DNA of 64,000 nucleotides from Sphingomonas_B tabacisoli. GTDB taxonomy: Bacteria; Pseudomonadota; Alphaproteobacteria; Sphingomonadales; Sphingomonadaceae. The notes beneath the pieces are model-generated. The model saw only the letters and a program-made list of their open reading frames with translations, was not told the DNA's origin and ran no database searches. Numbering within the stretch: position 1 is the stretch's first letter; each line of letters opens with the position of its first letter. The translations under genes and the position numbers were made by a program. Below, piece by piece: positions 48,910 through 57,822 of the stretch. The stretch spans positions 310,001-374,000 of the forward strand of contig NZ_JBHUDY010000001.1 in NCBI RefSeq assembly GCF_042678385.1. The letters run 5' to 3'.

Positions 48910-51290
48910 AGTTCACCCTGAGCTGGCTCAAGGAGCATTTGGAAACCGAAGCGACGCTCGAGCAGATCGTCGACACCCTGACCCGGATCGGCCTCGAAGT
49001 CGAAGGCGTCGAGAACGCCGCGGAAAAGCTCGCCCCCTTCCGCATCGCCAAGGTGCTGACGGCCGAGCGTCACCCCCAGGCCGACAAATTGCAGGTTCTC
49101 TCGGTCGATGCCGGCGAAGGCCCGGTGCAGGTCGTGTGCGGCGCGCCCAATGCCCGCGCGGGGCTGGTCGGCGTGTTCGGCGCGCCGGGCGCTTATGTGC
49201 CGGGCTCCGACCTGACCTTGAAGGTGGCGGCGATCCGCGGCGTCGAGAGCCGCGGCATGATGTGCTCGGCGCGCGAGCTGGAGCTCGGCCAGGATCATGA
49301 CGGCATCATCGAACTCGCCGCCGACGCGCCGGTCGGCGCGAGCTACGCCGAATGGGCCGGGCTGAACGACCCCGTCATCGACGTCGCGATCACGCCCAAC
49401 CGGCAGGACTGCATGGGCGTGCGCGGCATCGCCCGCGACCTCGCCGCGGCCGGGCTGGGCACGCTGAAGCCGCTCGGCGACGTTTATCGTATGGGAACGG
49501 TGCAGCCGGTCGACGGCAGCGAGCCCGCGCCCGACGTGCGCACCGACGATCCCGAAGGCTGCCCGGCCTTTTACGCGCAGGCGGTGTCCGGCGTCACCAA
49601 CGGCGCCTCGCCCGAATGGATGCGCCAGAAGCTGAACGCGATCGGGCAAAAGCCCATCTCGGTGCTGGTCGACATTACCAATTTCGTGTCGATCGATCTC
49701 GGCCGGCCACTGCACGTCTATGACCGCGCCAAGCTCAAGGGCGCGCTGGTCGCCCGCCGCGCGAAGAACGGCGAGCAAGTGCTGGCGCTCAACGGCAAGA
49801 CCTACACGCTCGACGACACGATGACGGTGATCGCCGACGATGCCGAGGTGCACGACATCGGCGGCATCATGGGCGGCGAGCATTCGGGCGTGTCGGAGAC
49901 GACGACCGATGTGCTGATCGAATGCGCCTATTTCACGCCCGAGCATATCGCGCGCACCGGCCAGAAGCTGGGGCTGACCAGCGACGCCCGCCAACGCTTC
50001 GAGCGCGGCGTCGACCCGGCTTTTCTCGACGAGGGCCTCGCGATCGCGACCTGGCTGGTCACCGAACATTGCGGCGGGCGCCCAAGTGCCGTCACCCGCG
50101 CCGGCGCGCCGCCGACGGAGCGGAAGACGCTGCGCTACGATCCGGCGCTGGCGCTGAAGCTCGGCGGCATCGAGGTGGCAGCCGAGGAGCAGGCGGCCAT
50201 TTTGAAGCGGCTCGGGTTTGAGGTTTCGCCCGACTGGACAGTCACCGTCCCCACCTGGCGGCGCGATATCGACGGGCCGGCCGATCTGGTCGAGGAAGTC
50301 GTGCGCATCACCGGCATGGACCATGTGCCCTCGACGCCGCTGCCGCGCGCGGACGGCGTCGCCCGGCCGACCGCCACGCCCGAGCAGCTCACCGAGCGCC
50401 GCGTGCGCCGGACGGCAGCGGCGCGCGGACTGAACGAAGCCGTCACCTGGAGCTTCATTTCCGAAAAGGAAGCCGCGGCCCTCGGCGGCGGCGCCTGGAC
50501 GCTCGCCAATCCGATCAGCGAGGACATGAAAGTCATGCGCCCGTCGCTGCTCGCCGGGCTGTTGGCGGCGGCGCAGCGCAACATGGATCGCGGCGCCAGA
50601 TCGGTGCGGCAGTTCGAGCTTGGGCGGCGCTACCTCGCCGATGCCGAGCGGCCGACGGTCGGCTTCGTGCTCGCCGGTGAGCGCAGTCCGCGCGATTGGC
50701 AGAGCGGCAAGGCCCAGCCCTTCGCCGCCTTCGACGGCAAGACCGAAGCGGTGGCCCTGCTGGAAGCGGCGGGCGCGCCGGTCGAAAATCTGCAGGTCAT
50801 GGGCGACGCTTCGTCGGCCTATCATCCGGGTCAATCCGCGACGTTGCGGCTGGGACCGAAGGCCGTGCTGGCCGAATTCGGCGCGCTGCATCCGTTGCTG
50901 GTCAAGGCGTTCGGGCTGGAAGGCGCAGTGGTCGCGGGCGAAATCTTCCTCGACGCGATCCCGGCCAAACGCGCCAGCGGCCGCATGCGCCCGGCCCACA
51001 CGCCGCCTGCGCTGCAGCCGGTCACGCGCGACTTCGCTTTCCTGGTGCCGGAGGCGCTCGCGGCCGGCGATCTGGTCCGTGCCGTCCGCAATGCCGACAA
51101 AGCGCTGATCGCATCGGCAAGGCTGTTCGACGTGTTCACGGGCGCGGGCGTGCTCGAGGGACAAAAGTCGCTCGCGATCGAAGTGACGCTGCAGCCGACG
51201 GACAAGACGCTCGCCGACGAGGATTTGGCGGCGGTGTCGGCGAAGATCGTAGCGGCGGCTACGAAGCTAGGGGCTACACTCAGGGGCTAA
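48906..51290 (+). CDS. pheT: Phenylalanine--tRNA ligase beta subunit
   Basis: 794 residues. The B1 EMAP-like domain (FRIAKVLTAERHPQADKLQVL), the B3/B4 editing part with IGGIMGGEHSGVSETTTDVLIECAYF, and the C-terminal ferredoxin-like anticodon domain (PAHTPPALQPVTRDFAFLVPE) are all present. ATG 48906 overlaps the pheS stop. The frame from 48519 lies inside pheS. Confidence 0.97.
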   Translation: MKFTLSWLKEHLETEATLEQIVDTLTRIGLEVEGVENAAEKLAPFRIAKVLTAERHPQADKLQVLSVDAGEGPVQVVCGAPNARAGLVGVFGAPGAYVPGSDLTLKVAAIRGVESRGMMCSARELELGQDHDGIIELAADAPVGASYAEWAGLNDPVIDVAITPNRQDCMGVRGIARDLAAAGLGTLKPLGDVYRMGTVQPVDGSEPAPDVRTDDPEGCPAFYAQAVSGVTNGASPEWMRQKLNAIGQKPISVLVDITNFVSIDLGRPLHVYDRAKLKGALVARRAKNGEQVLALNGKTYTLDDTMTVIADDAEVHDIGGIMGGEHSGVSETTTDVLIECAYFTPEHIARTGQKLGLTSDARQRFERGVDPAFLDEGLAIATWLVTEHCGGRPSAVTRAGAPPTERKTLRYDPALALKLGGIEVAAEEQAAILKRLGFEVSPDWTVTVPTWRRDIDGPADLVEEVVRITGMDHVPSTPLPRADGVARPTATPEQLTERRVRRTAAARGLNEAVTWSFISEKEAAALGGGAWTLANPISEDMKVMRPSLLAGLLAAAQRNMDRGARSVRQFELGRRYLADAERPTVGFVLAGERSPRDWQSGKAQPFAAFDGKTEAVALLEAAGAPVENLQVMGDASSAYHPGQSATLRLGPKAVLAEFGALHPLLVKAFGLEGAVVAGEIFLDAIPAKRASGRMRPAHTPPALQPVTRDFAFLVPEALAAGDLVRAVRNADKALIASARLFDVFTGAGVLEGQKSLAIEVTLQPTDKTLADEDLAAVSAKIVAAATKLGATLRG

Positions 51291-51298
51291 CCCCATCT

Positions 51299-51389
51299 CC
51301 GTTCGGCCTGAGCTTGTCGAAGGCCTGTTCTTTCTTCCTTCCTGCGAGGGCAAAGAAGGGCAGGGTTTCGGCAGGCTCAGCCCGAACGG
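51299..51389. repeat. Dispersed palindromic repeat, copy 2 (CCGTTCGG...CCGAACGG)
   Basis: Arms beginning CCGTTCGGCCTGAGCTTG (51299) and ending CAGGCTCAGCCCGAACGG (51389) match the copy at 2966-3050. A partial third arm follows at about 51398-51411 (ACTCAGCCCGAAC). It lies just after pheT and may end its transcript, but the repeated occurrence argues for a dispersed element. Confidence 0.85.
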
Positions 51390-51468
51390 TGTTTAGGACT
51401 CAGCCCGAACCCGTTTGAGAGATCGAGCGAATCGCTGTATAACCCCCTGATCTGGCGGGGAGTTTTGC

Positions 51469-52902
51469 GTGGTGAAGCGCTGGCGTGATTTCGGCGCGCT
51501 GCTCGGTTTGGCAGCCATATTAAGTGCTTGCGGCGGCGGAGGCGGCGGTTCTTCCGGCGGCACCGCCACCACGACTCCAACGCCGGCCGGCTCGGGCAGC
51601 AGTTCGACCTGCTCGCTCCTGTCGCGCCAGCAATGGGCGTTCGGCGTGCTGCAGGAATGGTATCTCTTCCCTGAAACGCTGCCGGCCAGCCTCGACCCAA
51701 GTCCTTATGCGACGGTCGGCGACTATATCGACGCGCTGACCGCGACCGCGCGCAGTCAGGGTAAAGACCGCTATTTCACCTATCTGACCTCGATCAAGGA
51801 AGAGGACGCCTATTACAACTCGGGCTCGACCGCCGGCTTCGGCTTCCGCCTGTCCACCGACGCTGCGCAGAAGCGCGCGTTCGTCGCCGAGGTGTTCGAG
51901 ACCGCGCCGGCCTTTGCCGGCGGCATGGACCGGGGCGACGAGATCCTCGCGATCGGCGACACGCCCGGCAATCTGCGTCTCGTCTCCGACATCATCGCGG
52001 CGAGCGGCACAAGCGCGGTGTCCGATGCGCTCGGCCCTTCGACCGCCGGCGTCACGCGCACGCTGCGGCTGAGCGGCCCCTCCGGCACGCGCGAAATCAC
52101 GATCACCAAGGCCGATTATTCGCTGCAGCCGGTCTCCAACCGGTACGGCGCCAAGATCATCGACGAAGGCGGGCGCAAGATCGGCTATCTGAACCTTCGC
52201 ACCTTCATCAGCACCGCCGATTCCCAGCTTCAGAGCGCGTTCGGGCAGTTCCGGGCGGCCGGCGTCACCGACGTGATCGTCGACCTGCGCTACAATGGCG
52301 GCGGCCTGGTCGCGAGCGCGCAGCTTCTGGGCGACCTGCTCGGACGGGCGCGATTCAGCTCCGACGTCCAGAACCGCACCGTCTATCGGCCGGAGAAATC
52401 CTCGAACAACGAGACGCGCTTCTTCAAGTCGCAAGCCCAGTCGATCGCGCCGATGCGGATCGCGTTCATCGGCACCGGCGCGACCGCGTCGGCCAGTGAG
52501 CTCGTGATCAACTCGCAGATTCCCTACTACCAGCAGAACATGGCGCTGGTCGGCGCCAACACCTACGGTAAGCCGGTGGGCCAGATCGCGATCGACAAGA
52601 GCCAGTGCGACGACCGGCTGCGCGTGATCGCCTTCGCGACGCAGAACGCGTCTGGCGGCGGCGCCTATTACACCGGCCTCGCCGGCACGGTGCCGGTGAC
52701 TTGCCAGGCGGGCGACGATTTCAACCACCCGCTCGGCGACCCGCAGGAAGCCTCGACTCGCCAGGCGCTCGACTTCATCGAAGGCAAGAGCTGCACTGCG
52801 ATCCCGACCGGCCAGGCCGGCCAGGCGCTGGCGAGCAAGCGCCAGCTCCTCGCGCCGCCGCGTCCGAACACGGCGCAGCGCGAAGTCCCCGGGTTGTTCT
52901 GA
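51469..52902 (+). CDS. S41 family peptidase lipoprotein
   Basis: 477 residues. Lipobox LSACGGGG near residue 21, then a Ser/Gly/Thr-rich linker. A PDZ domain (AFVAEVFETAPAFAGGMDRGDEILAIGD) precedes the S41 core, with the strand IGYLNLRTF, catalytic Ser in GATASASELVIN and the likely Lys in NTYGKPVGQI. Such C-terminal processing proteases act in the periplasm. The start is GTG 51469, after GGGGAG. The end is followed by the ferritin-like gene. Confidence 0.92.
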   Translation: MVKRWRDFGALLGLAAILSACGGGGGGSSGGTATTTPTPAGSGSSSTCSLLSRQQWAFGVLQEWYLFPETLPASLDPSPYATVGDYIDALTATARSQGKDRYFTYLTSIKEEDAYYNSGSTAGFGFRLSTDAAQKRAFVAEVFETAPAFAGGMDRGDEILAIGDTPGNLRLVSDIIAASGTSAVSDALGPSTAGVTRTLRLSGPSGTREITITKADYSLQPVSNRYGAKIIDEGGRKIGYLNLRTFISTADSQLQSAFGQFRAAGVTDVIVDLRYNGGGLVASAQLLGDLLGRARFSSDVQNRTVYRPEKSSNNETRFFKSQAQSIAPMRIAFIGTGATASASELVINSQIPYYQQNMALVGANTYGKPVGQIAIDKSQCDDRLRVIAFATQNASGGGAYYTGLAGTVPVTCQAGDDFNHPLGDPQEASTRQALDFIEGKSCTAIPTGQAGQALASKRQLLAPPRPNTAQREVPGLF

Positions 52903-52950
52903 CGAAGTTGCGCAGGCGGAACGTAACCCCTTAAGCCGGGTTCTGTCTTA

Positions 52951-53640
52951 ATGCTTGCCTGGTTTCGCAGACGCTATCTGGATCTGCTCGGTTCGATCTA
53001 CATCTACAACGAGCATCGCGGCTACACGGCGATCGACCGCGTGCTGGAGGCGGTGCGGGCGCGATCGCCCGACGACAAGGCGCTGATCGCCGCGATCGAA
53101 AAGCACCGGGCCGACGAGCGGAAGCATTACGTCATGTTCCGCCGCTGGTTCGAGTTGCGCGGCGTGATGCCGTTCGCGGTCGACCGGACGATCGGCCACA
53201 TTGACCGTTTCGTGGAAATAATGTTCCGCCGGAAAATCGACGATCTCGACACCAAAGCGGTCATCGCCAGCGATGCGTTGTTCGAGCGGCTGTGCCGGGT
53301 AATTTCGCTAACGGAACGACGCGGGTACCGACAGGTCGAGGTTCTGCTGCGGCATCCGCTGGTGCGGGACGACAAGGCACTGATCCGGATCTTCCAGGTC
53401 ATCGAGAAGGACGAGCCGAGCCATTGGGCGCCGTATGACGGCTGGCTTAGCGCGCACGGTAAGCGCGAGCCGCGCTGGTGGGAACGTGCGATCGACAGCT
53501 TCATCCATTCCGAGCTGTTGCTGGTGAAGCTGCCGCTGCTGTTCCTGACGCCGGGCCTGAAGCGCCGCACCGACTGGGCCGACGCGCATGAGCCCGCGTC
53601 GCGCGCCGCTTCCTTCGTGCCGCAGCCGATCAGCGCCTGA
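52951..53640 (+). CDS. Ferritin-like di-iron protein
   Basis: 229 residues. Two helical repeats each show the di-iron ligand pattern: Glu21, Glu56-x-x-His59 (DERKHY) and Glu122, Glu155-x-x-His158 (DEPSHW). No ferroxidase-specific surrounding is recognised. The C-terminus contains a hydrophobic segment (LLLVKLPLLFLTPG), unusual for a soluble ferritin. ATG 52951 precedes GtrA and a glycosyltransferase without gaps, so all three are probably one operon. Confidence 0.75.
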   Translation: MLAWFRRRYLDLLGSIYIYNEHRGYTAIDRVLEAVRARSPDDKALIAAIEKHRADERKHYVMFRRWFELRGVMPFAVDRTIGHIDRFVEIMFRRKIDDLDTKAVIASDALFERLCRVISLTERRGYRQVEVLLRHPLVRDDKALIRIFQVIEKDEPSHWAPYDGWLSAHGKREPRWWERAIDSFIHSELLLVKLPLLFLTPGLKRRTDWADAHEPASRAASFVPQPISA

Positions 53641-54081
53641 ATGCTGGAGGTTCGCGACGCACGCCCGGCGGCGGGACTGTCGGCGCGGTTGCTTTCGCGC
53701 AAAGCGGCGGCGATGCTCGCGCGCAACACGGCGGTGAGCTGCGTCGCCTTCGTCTTCGACCTGGCGCTGCTGTGGGCGCTGGTGCGCTGGGCGGGCATGT
53801 CCAAGCTCATGGCCGCCGCGATCGGGTTCGTGGCCGCGAACACGCTGCACTATGCGCTGGGGCGGAGCTGGATCTTTCGCGGCACCGATCGCGGCGTCGC
53901 CAGCGGCTATGTCTATTTCCTGGTCAATGCCGGGATCGGACTGGCGGTTACGATGGCGCTGTATGCCGCATTCCTGCGCTACACCTCGATCAACTATCTC
54001 GTCGCGCGCGTCATCGTCTCGGTGTTCGCCGGCCTGACGGTGTTCGTCCTGAACGCCGTCCTCAATTTCCGCCGCCTCTAA
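53641..54081 (+). CDS. GtrA family membrane protein
   Basis: 146 residues and four membrane spans. The N-terminal region is followed by FVFDLALLWALVRWAGMSKLMAAAIGFVAANTLHYALGRSWIF and NYLVARVIVSVFAGLTVFVLNAVLNF, the GtrA fold. Members flip or help to flip lipid-linked sugars for glycosylation. Its ATG directly follows the ferritin-like stop, and its stop shares one base with the glycosyltransferase ATG. Confidence 0.92.
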   Translation: MLEVRDARPAAGLSARLLSRKAAAMLARNTAVSCVAFVFDLALLWALVRWAGMSKLMAAAIGFVAANTLHYALGRSWIFRGTDRGVASGYVYFLVNAGIGLAVTMALYAAFLRYTSINYLVARVIVSVFAGLTVFVLNAVLNFRRL

Positions 54082-55199
54082 TGCGGATCGCCCTATTCTC
54101 AGGGAATTACAACTATTTGCGCGAAGGGGCGAACCAGGCCCTGAACCGCCTCGTCCACTATCTGGAACATCAAGCACACCATCAAGTACGGGTCTATTCC
54201 CCGGTCACCGCCACTCCTGCCTTCGAACCCGCCGGCACCCTCGTCCCGGTCCCTTCGGTGAAGCTGCCGGTCCGCGGCGAATTCCAGCTCGCGCTCGGCC
54301 TGCCGCGCGCGATCCGCCGCGACATTGAAGGGTTCGCGCCGGACCTAGTCCATGTCTCGACCCCGGATATCCTCGGCACCCGCGCCGAAAGCTTCGCAAA
54401 GCGCCTTGGGGTGCCGATCGTCGCGAGCCAGCACACCTTGTTCGAGACCTATCTCGAACATTACGGCCTCGGCTGGGCGCGCCCGCTCGCCGAGGCGCAC
54501 CTCCGCCGCTTCTATCGCCGCGCCGATCATGTGCTCGCCCCGACCCCCGCGCTGGTTTCGGCAATGAAAGAGATGCGAGGCGATGAGCGGGCCAGCGTCT
54601 GGAGCCGCGGCGTCGACCGCGACTTGTTCAGCCCCGACCGGCGCGACATGGCGTGGCGTCGGGCGCAGGGCATCGCCGAGGACGAGATCGCAGTCCTGTT
54701 CTTCGGCCGGGTCGTGCTGGAAAAAGGCGTCGCGATCTTTGCCGAAGTCGTCGCCGAACTGCAGCGGCGCGGCCATCCTGTACGGCCGCTCATCGTCGGC
54801 GCAGGACCGGCGCTGGCGATGCTCGACGGTCTGGCGGGCGTGGTCGTCTGCGGACATCTGGAAGGCGAGGCGCTCGCGCGCGCCGTCGCATCCGCAGACA
54901 TCATGCTGACGCCCAGCACCACCGAGACGTTCGGCAATGTCGTGCTGGAAGCGATGGCGTCCGGCTTGCCGGTGGTCAGCGCCGACGCACCGAGCGCTCG
55001 GGCGTTGATCGAAAGCGGCCGCACCGGACTGATCTGCAGTCCGCGCGACGTGGCGGATTATGTAGCGGCGATCGAGAAGCTGCTTGCCCCCGATGCGCGC
55101 CGGACGATGAGAGCCGCGGCGAGCGCGGCGAGCGCCGGCTATTCCTGGGACGCGGCTTCGGCCAGCGTCGAGCGAGTATACCGCACGCTCGTGCGATGA
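54081..55199 (+). CDS. Glycosyltransferase family 4 protein
   Basis: 372 residues, GT-B fold. MRIALFSGNYNYLREGANQALNRL is the N-domain start, SQHTLFETYLEHYG an acceptor-site region, and PSTTETFGNVVLEAMASGLPVV the ExxxxxxE-like donor site of GT4 enzymes. Close types transfer mannose or glucose to lipids. With GtrA it suggests a lipid or envelope glycan step; the acceptor is not known. Confidence 0.92.
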   Translation: MRIALFSGNYNYLREGANQALNRLVHYLEHQAHHQVRVYSPVTATPAFEPAGTLVPVPSVKLPVRGEFQLALGLPRAIRRDIEGFAPDLVHVSTPDILGTRAESFAKRLGVPIVASQHTLFETYLEHYGLGWARPLAEAHLRRFYRRADHVLAPTPALVSAMKEMRGDERASVWSRGVDRDLFSPDRRDMAWRRAQGIAEDEIAVLFFGRVVLEKGVAIFAEVVAELQRRGHPVRPLIVGAGPALAMLDGLAGVVVCGHLEGEALARAVASADIMLTPSTTETFGNVVLEAMASGLPVVSADAPSARALIESGRTGLICSPRDVADYVAAIEKLLAPDARRTMRAAASAASAGYSWDAASASVERVYRTLVR

Positions 55200-55252
55200 C
55201 GGAGCGGGCCCTTCGTTCAGAAGGGGAGAGTTTGCGACAGGGCCCGCCCCCG

Positions 55253-55277
55253 CCCCTCCCGCGAGGGGCGGGAGGGG
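55253..55277. repeat. CCCCTCCCGC-GCGGGAGGGG hairpin, third copy
   Basis: Stem 55253-55262 with 55268-55277, loop of five. Same 10-bp arms as at 26928 and 27006. It lies between the glycosyltransferase and the convergent TonB receptor stop and may terminate either. Confidence 0.75.
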
Positions 55278-55285
55278 TATTGGGA

Positions 55286-57721
55286 TCAGAACTTCACGCC
55301 GAACGACGCAAAAATCTGCCGCGGGTTGCCGTAATATGTCGTCACCACGCCTTCGCGGCCGAGCGACGGCGAAACGCCGGGCTTGGCAAAGTTGGGCGAC
55401 GTGGTCGTCAGCGACAGCACCGGCACGCCGGTCACCGGGTTCACGTTCAGGAACTGATAGCCTGAAGTGATATAGCGCTTGTTGGTGATGTTCTTGGCGT
55501 GCAGCCCGATCGTGTAGCGCTGGTTATCGCTGGTCCACACCAGCGAGGCGTCCCAAAGCGCATAGCCGGGCTGATCGAGATACGGGCTCGGCGTTTCAAA
55601 TTGGAAGGTCTTGCTGCGGTACGAAACGGTCGTGCTCAGATCGAGCAGGCCGGGACCGGCCGGCACGCCATAGTCGAGCGTGCCCGAAGCGGTCCATTTC
55701 GGCGTGTTCTGGATGCGCTTGAACTTGGCAACATCGACCGGGCGGGCGGCCGTTCCCGGTGCCGGATTGCCGTTCGCGTCGAAGTTGGCGACGTTGGTGA
55801 CGAACTGATCATACTGCGCGTCGATATAGCCGAGCGTGCCGGAAAAATTCAGCCGGTCGCCAGTCGCCGCGAAGTCGCGGGCGAGGCTGGCCTGGGTCTC
55901 GAACTCCACGCCCTTGAACGTCGCCTTGCCGGCATTGGTGGTGACGCCGACGAAGGTCGGGATACCATTGACGACCGCGCCGACCGAGCCCGGCACCTGC
56001 ACGTCCTTATAGTCGGCATAGAAGCCGGCGAGCGCAAAGCGCAGGCGATTGTCGAACAGCGACGCCTTGTAGCCGACTTCATAGCTGTCGACCTTTTCCG
56101 GATCGAACAGGAAGTAGTCGAAGATTTCTGCCGGCGAGCGCACGCCGTCGCCGTTGATGTCCGGCGCTGCGGTGGACAGGCCGCGCGGATCGAAGCCGCC
56201 GCCTTTGAAGCCCTTGGCATAGCTGGCGTAGAGCGTGTGGTCCGGCGTCGGCTTGAAAGTGATCGAGGCGCGCGGCGTGAACTGCTTGAATGTCTTCTCG
56301 CCGTCGAAGTTCGACGTGAGCGCACCCAGTTGCACGCCAGCGCCGCCGAGCGCGGGGGAGGCGCCTCCGATCAGATTCTTGCGGATGACGATCGCGTGGC
56401 GCTTGTCGACCGTGTAGCGGCCGCCGGCCGAGATCGAGAATTGATCGGTCAGATCGTAGGTGAGGTCGCCAAAGGCCGCCCAGGTCCGCGTCTTCACGTC
56501 ACCGAAGGTCGAGGCCGTGAAGCCCGGCAGGTTCAGGAGCGCGCCGGTGGTGCCAAGTACAACGTCGAAGATGTTCCGGGCGCGGGCGTTCAGGTAATAA
56601 ACGCCGGCGACGCCTTGCAGCTTGTCGCCCTCATAGACTGCCTGAAATTCCTCGGAGAACTGCCGATTACGGTAAATCGCCGGCACGTCGACGTCCTGCG
56701 CCGGCAGAGCGTCGAAGTCGATCGGCGTATCGCTGTGGTCCTTGCGGTAAGCGAGGATGTTCTTGAAGGTGAGCTGGTCGGTCGCCTTCCATTCGAGGCG
56801 GTTGGCGATGCCCCAGGAACGCACGTCCTGCTTCGGCGTCACCAGCGCACCCCGCGAATCATACACATCGCTCAGCACCGGCGCGCCGCTGAGCAGGCCG
56901 GGGATCAGGCGATGCCCGCCGCGCGCTTTCGATTTGTCATGGGTGTAATCGCCCGTCAGGCGGAAGAAGAAGCTGTCATGGCTGCCCGCTTCCGCGGTCG
57001 CCCGAACCGCCCAGACGTCCTTGTTGTAGTTTTCCTCACCGGTGGTCAGGTTCTTGCCGAAGCCGTCGCGGCTGAGTCGGGCAACGGCGGCGCCGAGGCG
57101 GAAATCGTCGTTCAGCGGCAGGCTGCCGCTCGCGATCACGTCGACCTGGTTATATTCACCGACATTGGCGCGCAGGTTCAACTCGGCATCGTCCGGGTTC
57201 AGGCTCTTCGTAACGTACTTGATCGCGCCGCCGATCGTGTTGCGGCCATAGAGCGTGCCCTGCGGCCCGCGCAGCACTTCGATCCGCTCAAGATCGTAGA
57301 TGTCGAGCACGGCCGCTTGCGGGCGGTTCAGATAAACGTCGTCGAGATAGAGGCCCACGCCCGCTTCGAACCCGGCGACGGGATCCTGCTGGCCGACGCC
57401 GCGAATGAAGGCCGTGAGCGTCGAGTTGGTGCCGCGGCTGGTCTCGAACGTCACGTTCGGCGTGGTGTCGGATATCGCCGTGATATCGAGCGCACCGTGG
57501 CGTTCGAGCGAGTCGCCCGAATAGGCAGTGACGGCGATCGGCACGTCGAGCAGGCTTTCCTCGCGGCGGCGCGCGGTGACGACAATGTCGAAATCGTTGG
57601 TCGTGCTCTCTGCCTGCTGCCCAGCGGCCGGTGCATTGTCCTGCGCGAAGGCCGGCATGGCGGTCAGCGCGGCGGCGGCCACGCCCAGATTGAACAGCGC
57701 GCGTGCGGAAAACCCTTTCAT
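55286..57721 (-). CDS. TonB-dependent receptor
   Basis: 811 residues. A signal peptide (KGFSARALFNLGVAAAALTAMPAFA), a TonB box-like DFDIVVTARRREESLLDVPI, a plug domain with IRGVGQQDPVAGF and RGPQGTLYGRNTIGG, then a large beta-barrel ending in ...RQIFASFGVKF, with terminal Phe. ATG 57721 is preceded by GGGGAGGGG. It likely imports a siderophore, glycan, or hydrophobic compound; the ligand is unknown. It is divergent from a TetR gene, which probably controls it. Confidence 0.93.
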   Translation of the reverse strand: MKGFSARALFNLGVAAAALTAMPAFAQDNAPAAGQQAESTTNDFDIVVTARRREESLLDVPIAVTAYSGDSLERHGALDITAISDTTPNVTFETSRGTNSTLTAFIRGVGQQDPVAGFEAGVGLYLDDVYLNRPQAAVLDIYDLERIEVLRGPQGTLYGRNTIGGAIKYVTKSLNPDDAELNLRANVGEYNQVDVIASGSLPLNDDFRLGAAVARLSRDGFGKNLTTGEENYNKDVWAVRATAEAGSHDSFFFRLTGDYTHDKSKARGGHRLIPGLLSGAPVLSDVYDSRGALVTPKQDVRSWGIANRLEWKATDQLTFKNILAYRKDHSDTPIDFDALPAQDVDVPAIYRNRQFSEEFQAVYEGDKLQGVAGVYYLNARARNIFDVVLGTTGALLNLPGFTASTFGDVKTRTWAAFGDLTYDLTDQFSISAGGRYTVDKRHAIVIRKNLIGGASPALGGAGVQLGALTSNFDGEKTFKQFTPRASITFKPTPDHTLYASYAKGFKGGGFDPRGLSTAAPDINGDGVRSPAEIFDYFLFDPEKVDSYEVGYKASLFDNRLRFALAGFYADYKDVQVPGSVGAVVNGIPTFVGVTTNAGKATFKGVEFETQASLARDFAATGDRLNFSGTLGYIDAQYDQFVTNVANFDANGNPAPGTAARPVDVAKFKRIQNTPKWTASGTLDYGVPAGPGLLDLSTTVSYRSKTFQFETPSPYLDQPGYALWDASLVWTSDNQRYTIGLHAKNITNKRYITSGYQFLNVNPVTGVPVLSLTTTSPNFAKPGVSPSLGREGVVTTYYGNPRQIFASFGVKF

Positions 57722-57782
57722 CAACCCCTCCCCAAATGGCCCGGCCTTGAGCGGCTTGTGCCTGGTGTCGCGACGCGTATAC

Positions 57783-57803
57783 TGAAACCTGAACCGGGTT
57801 TCA
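57783..57803. promoter_or_regulatory. TetR-type operator TGAAACC-N7-GGTTTCA
   Basis: Exact 7-base arms at 57783-57789 and 57797-57803, total 21 bp, in the 100-base gap between the TonB receptor and the TetR gene. A TTGTGC (57756) and TATACT (57778) pair spaced by 16 bases makes a promoter reading toward TetR whose -10 touches the left arm. Binding there would repress. Confidence 0.65.
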
Positions 57804-57822
57804 ACTTCCGGGCGGAGGGGAC

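Noticed and set aside
48855..51164. 769-codon minus-strand frame opposite pheT
   Set aside because: Lies wholly within pheT, which has all its domains; the frame has a shadow-type composition.
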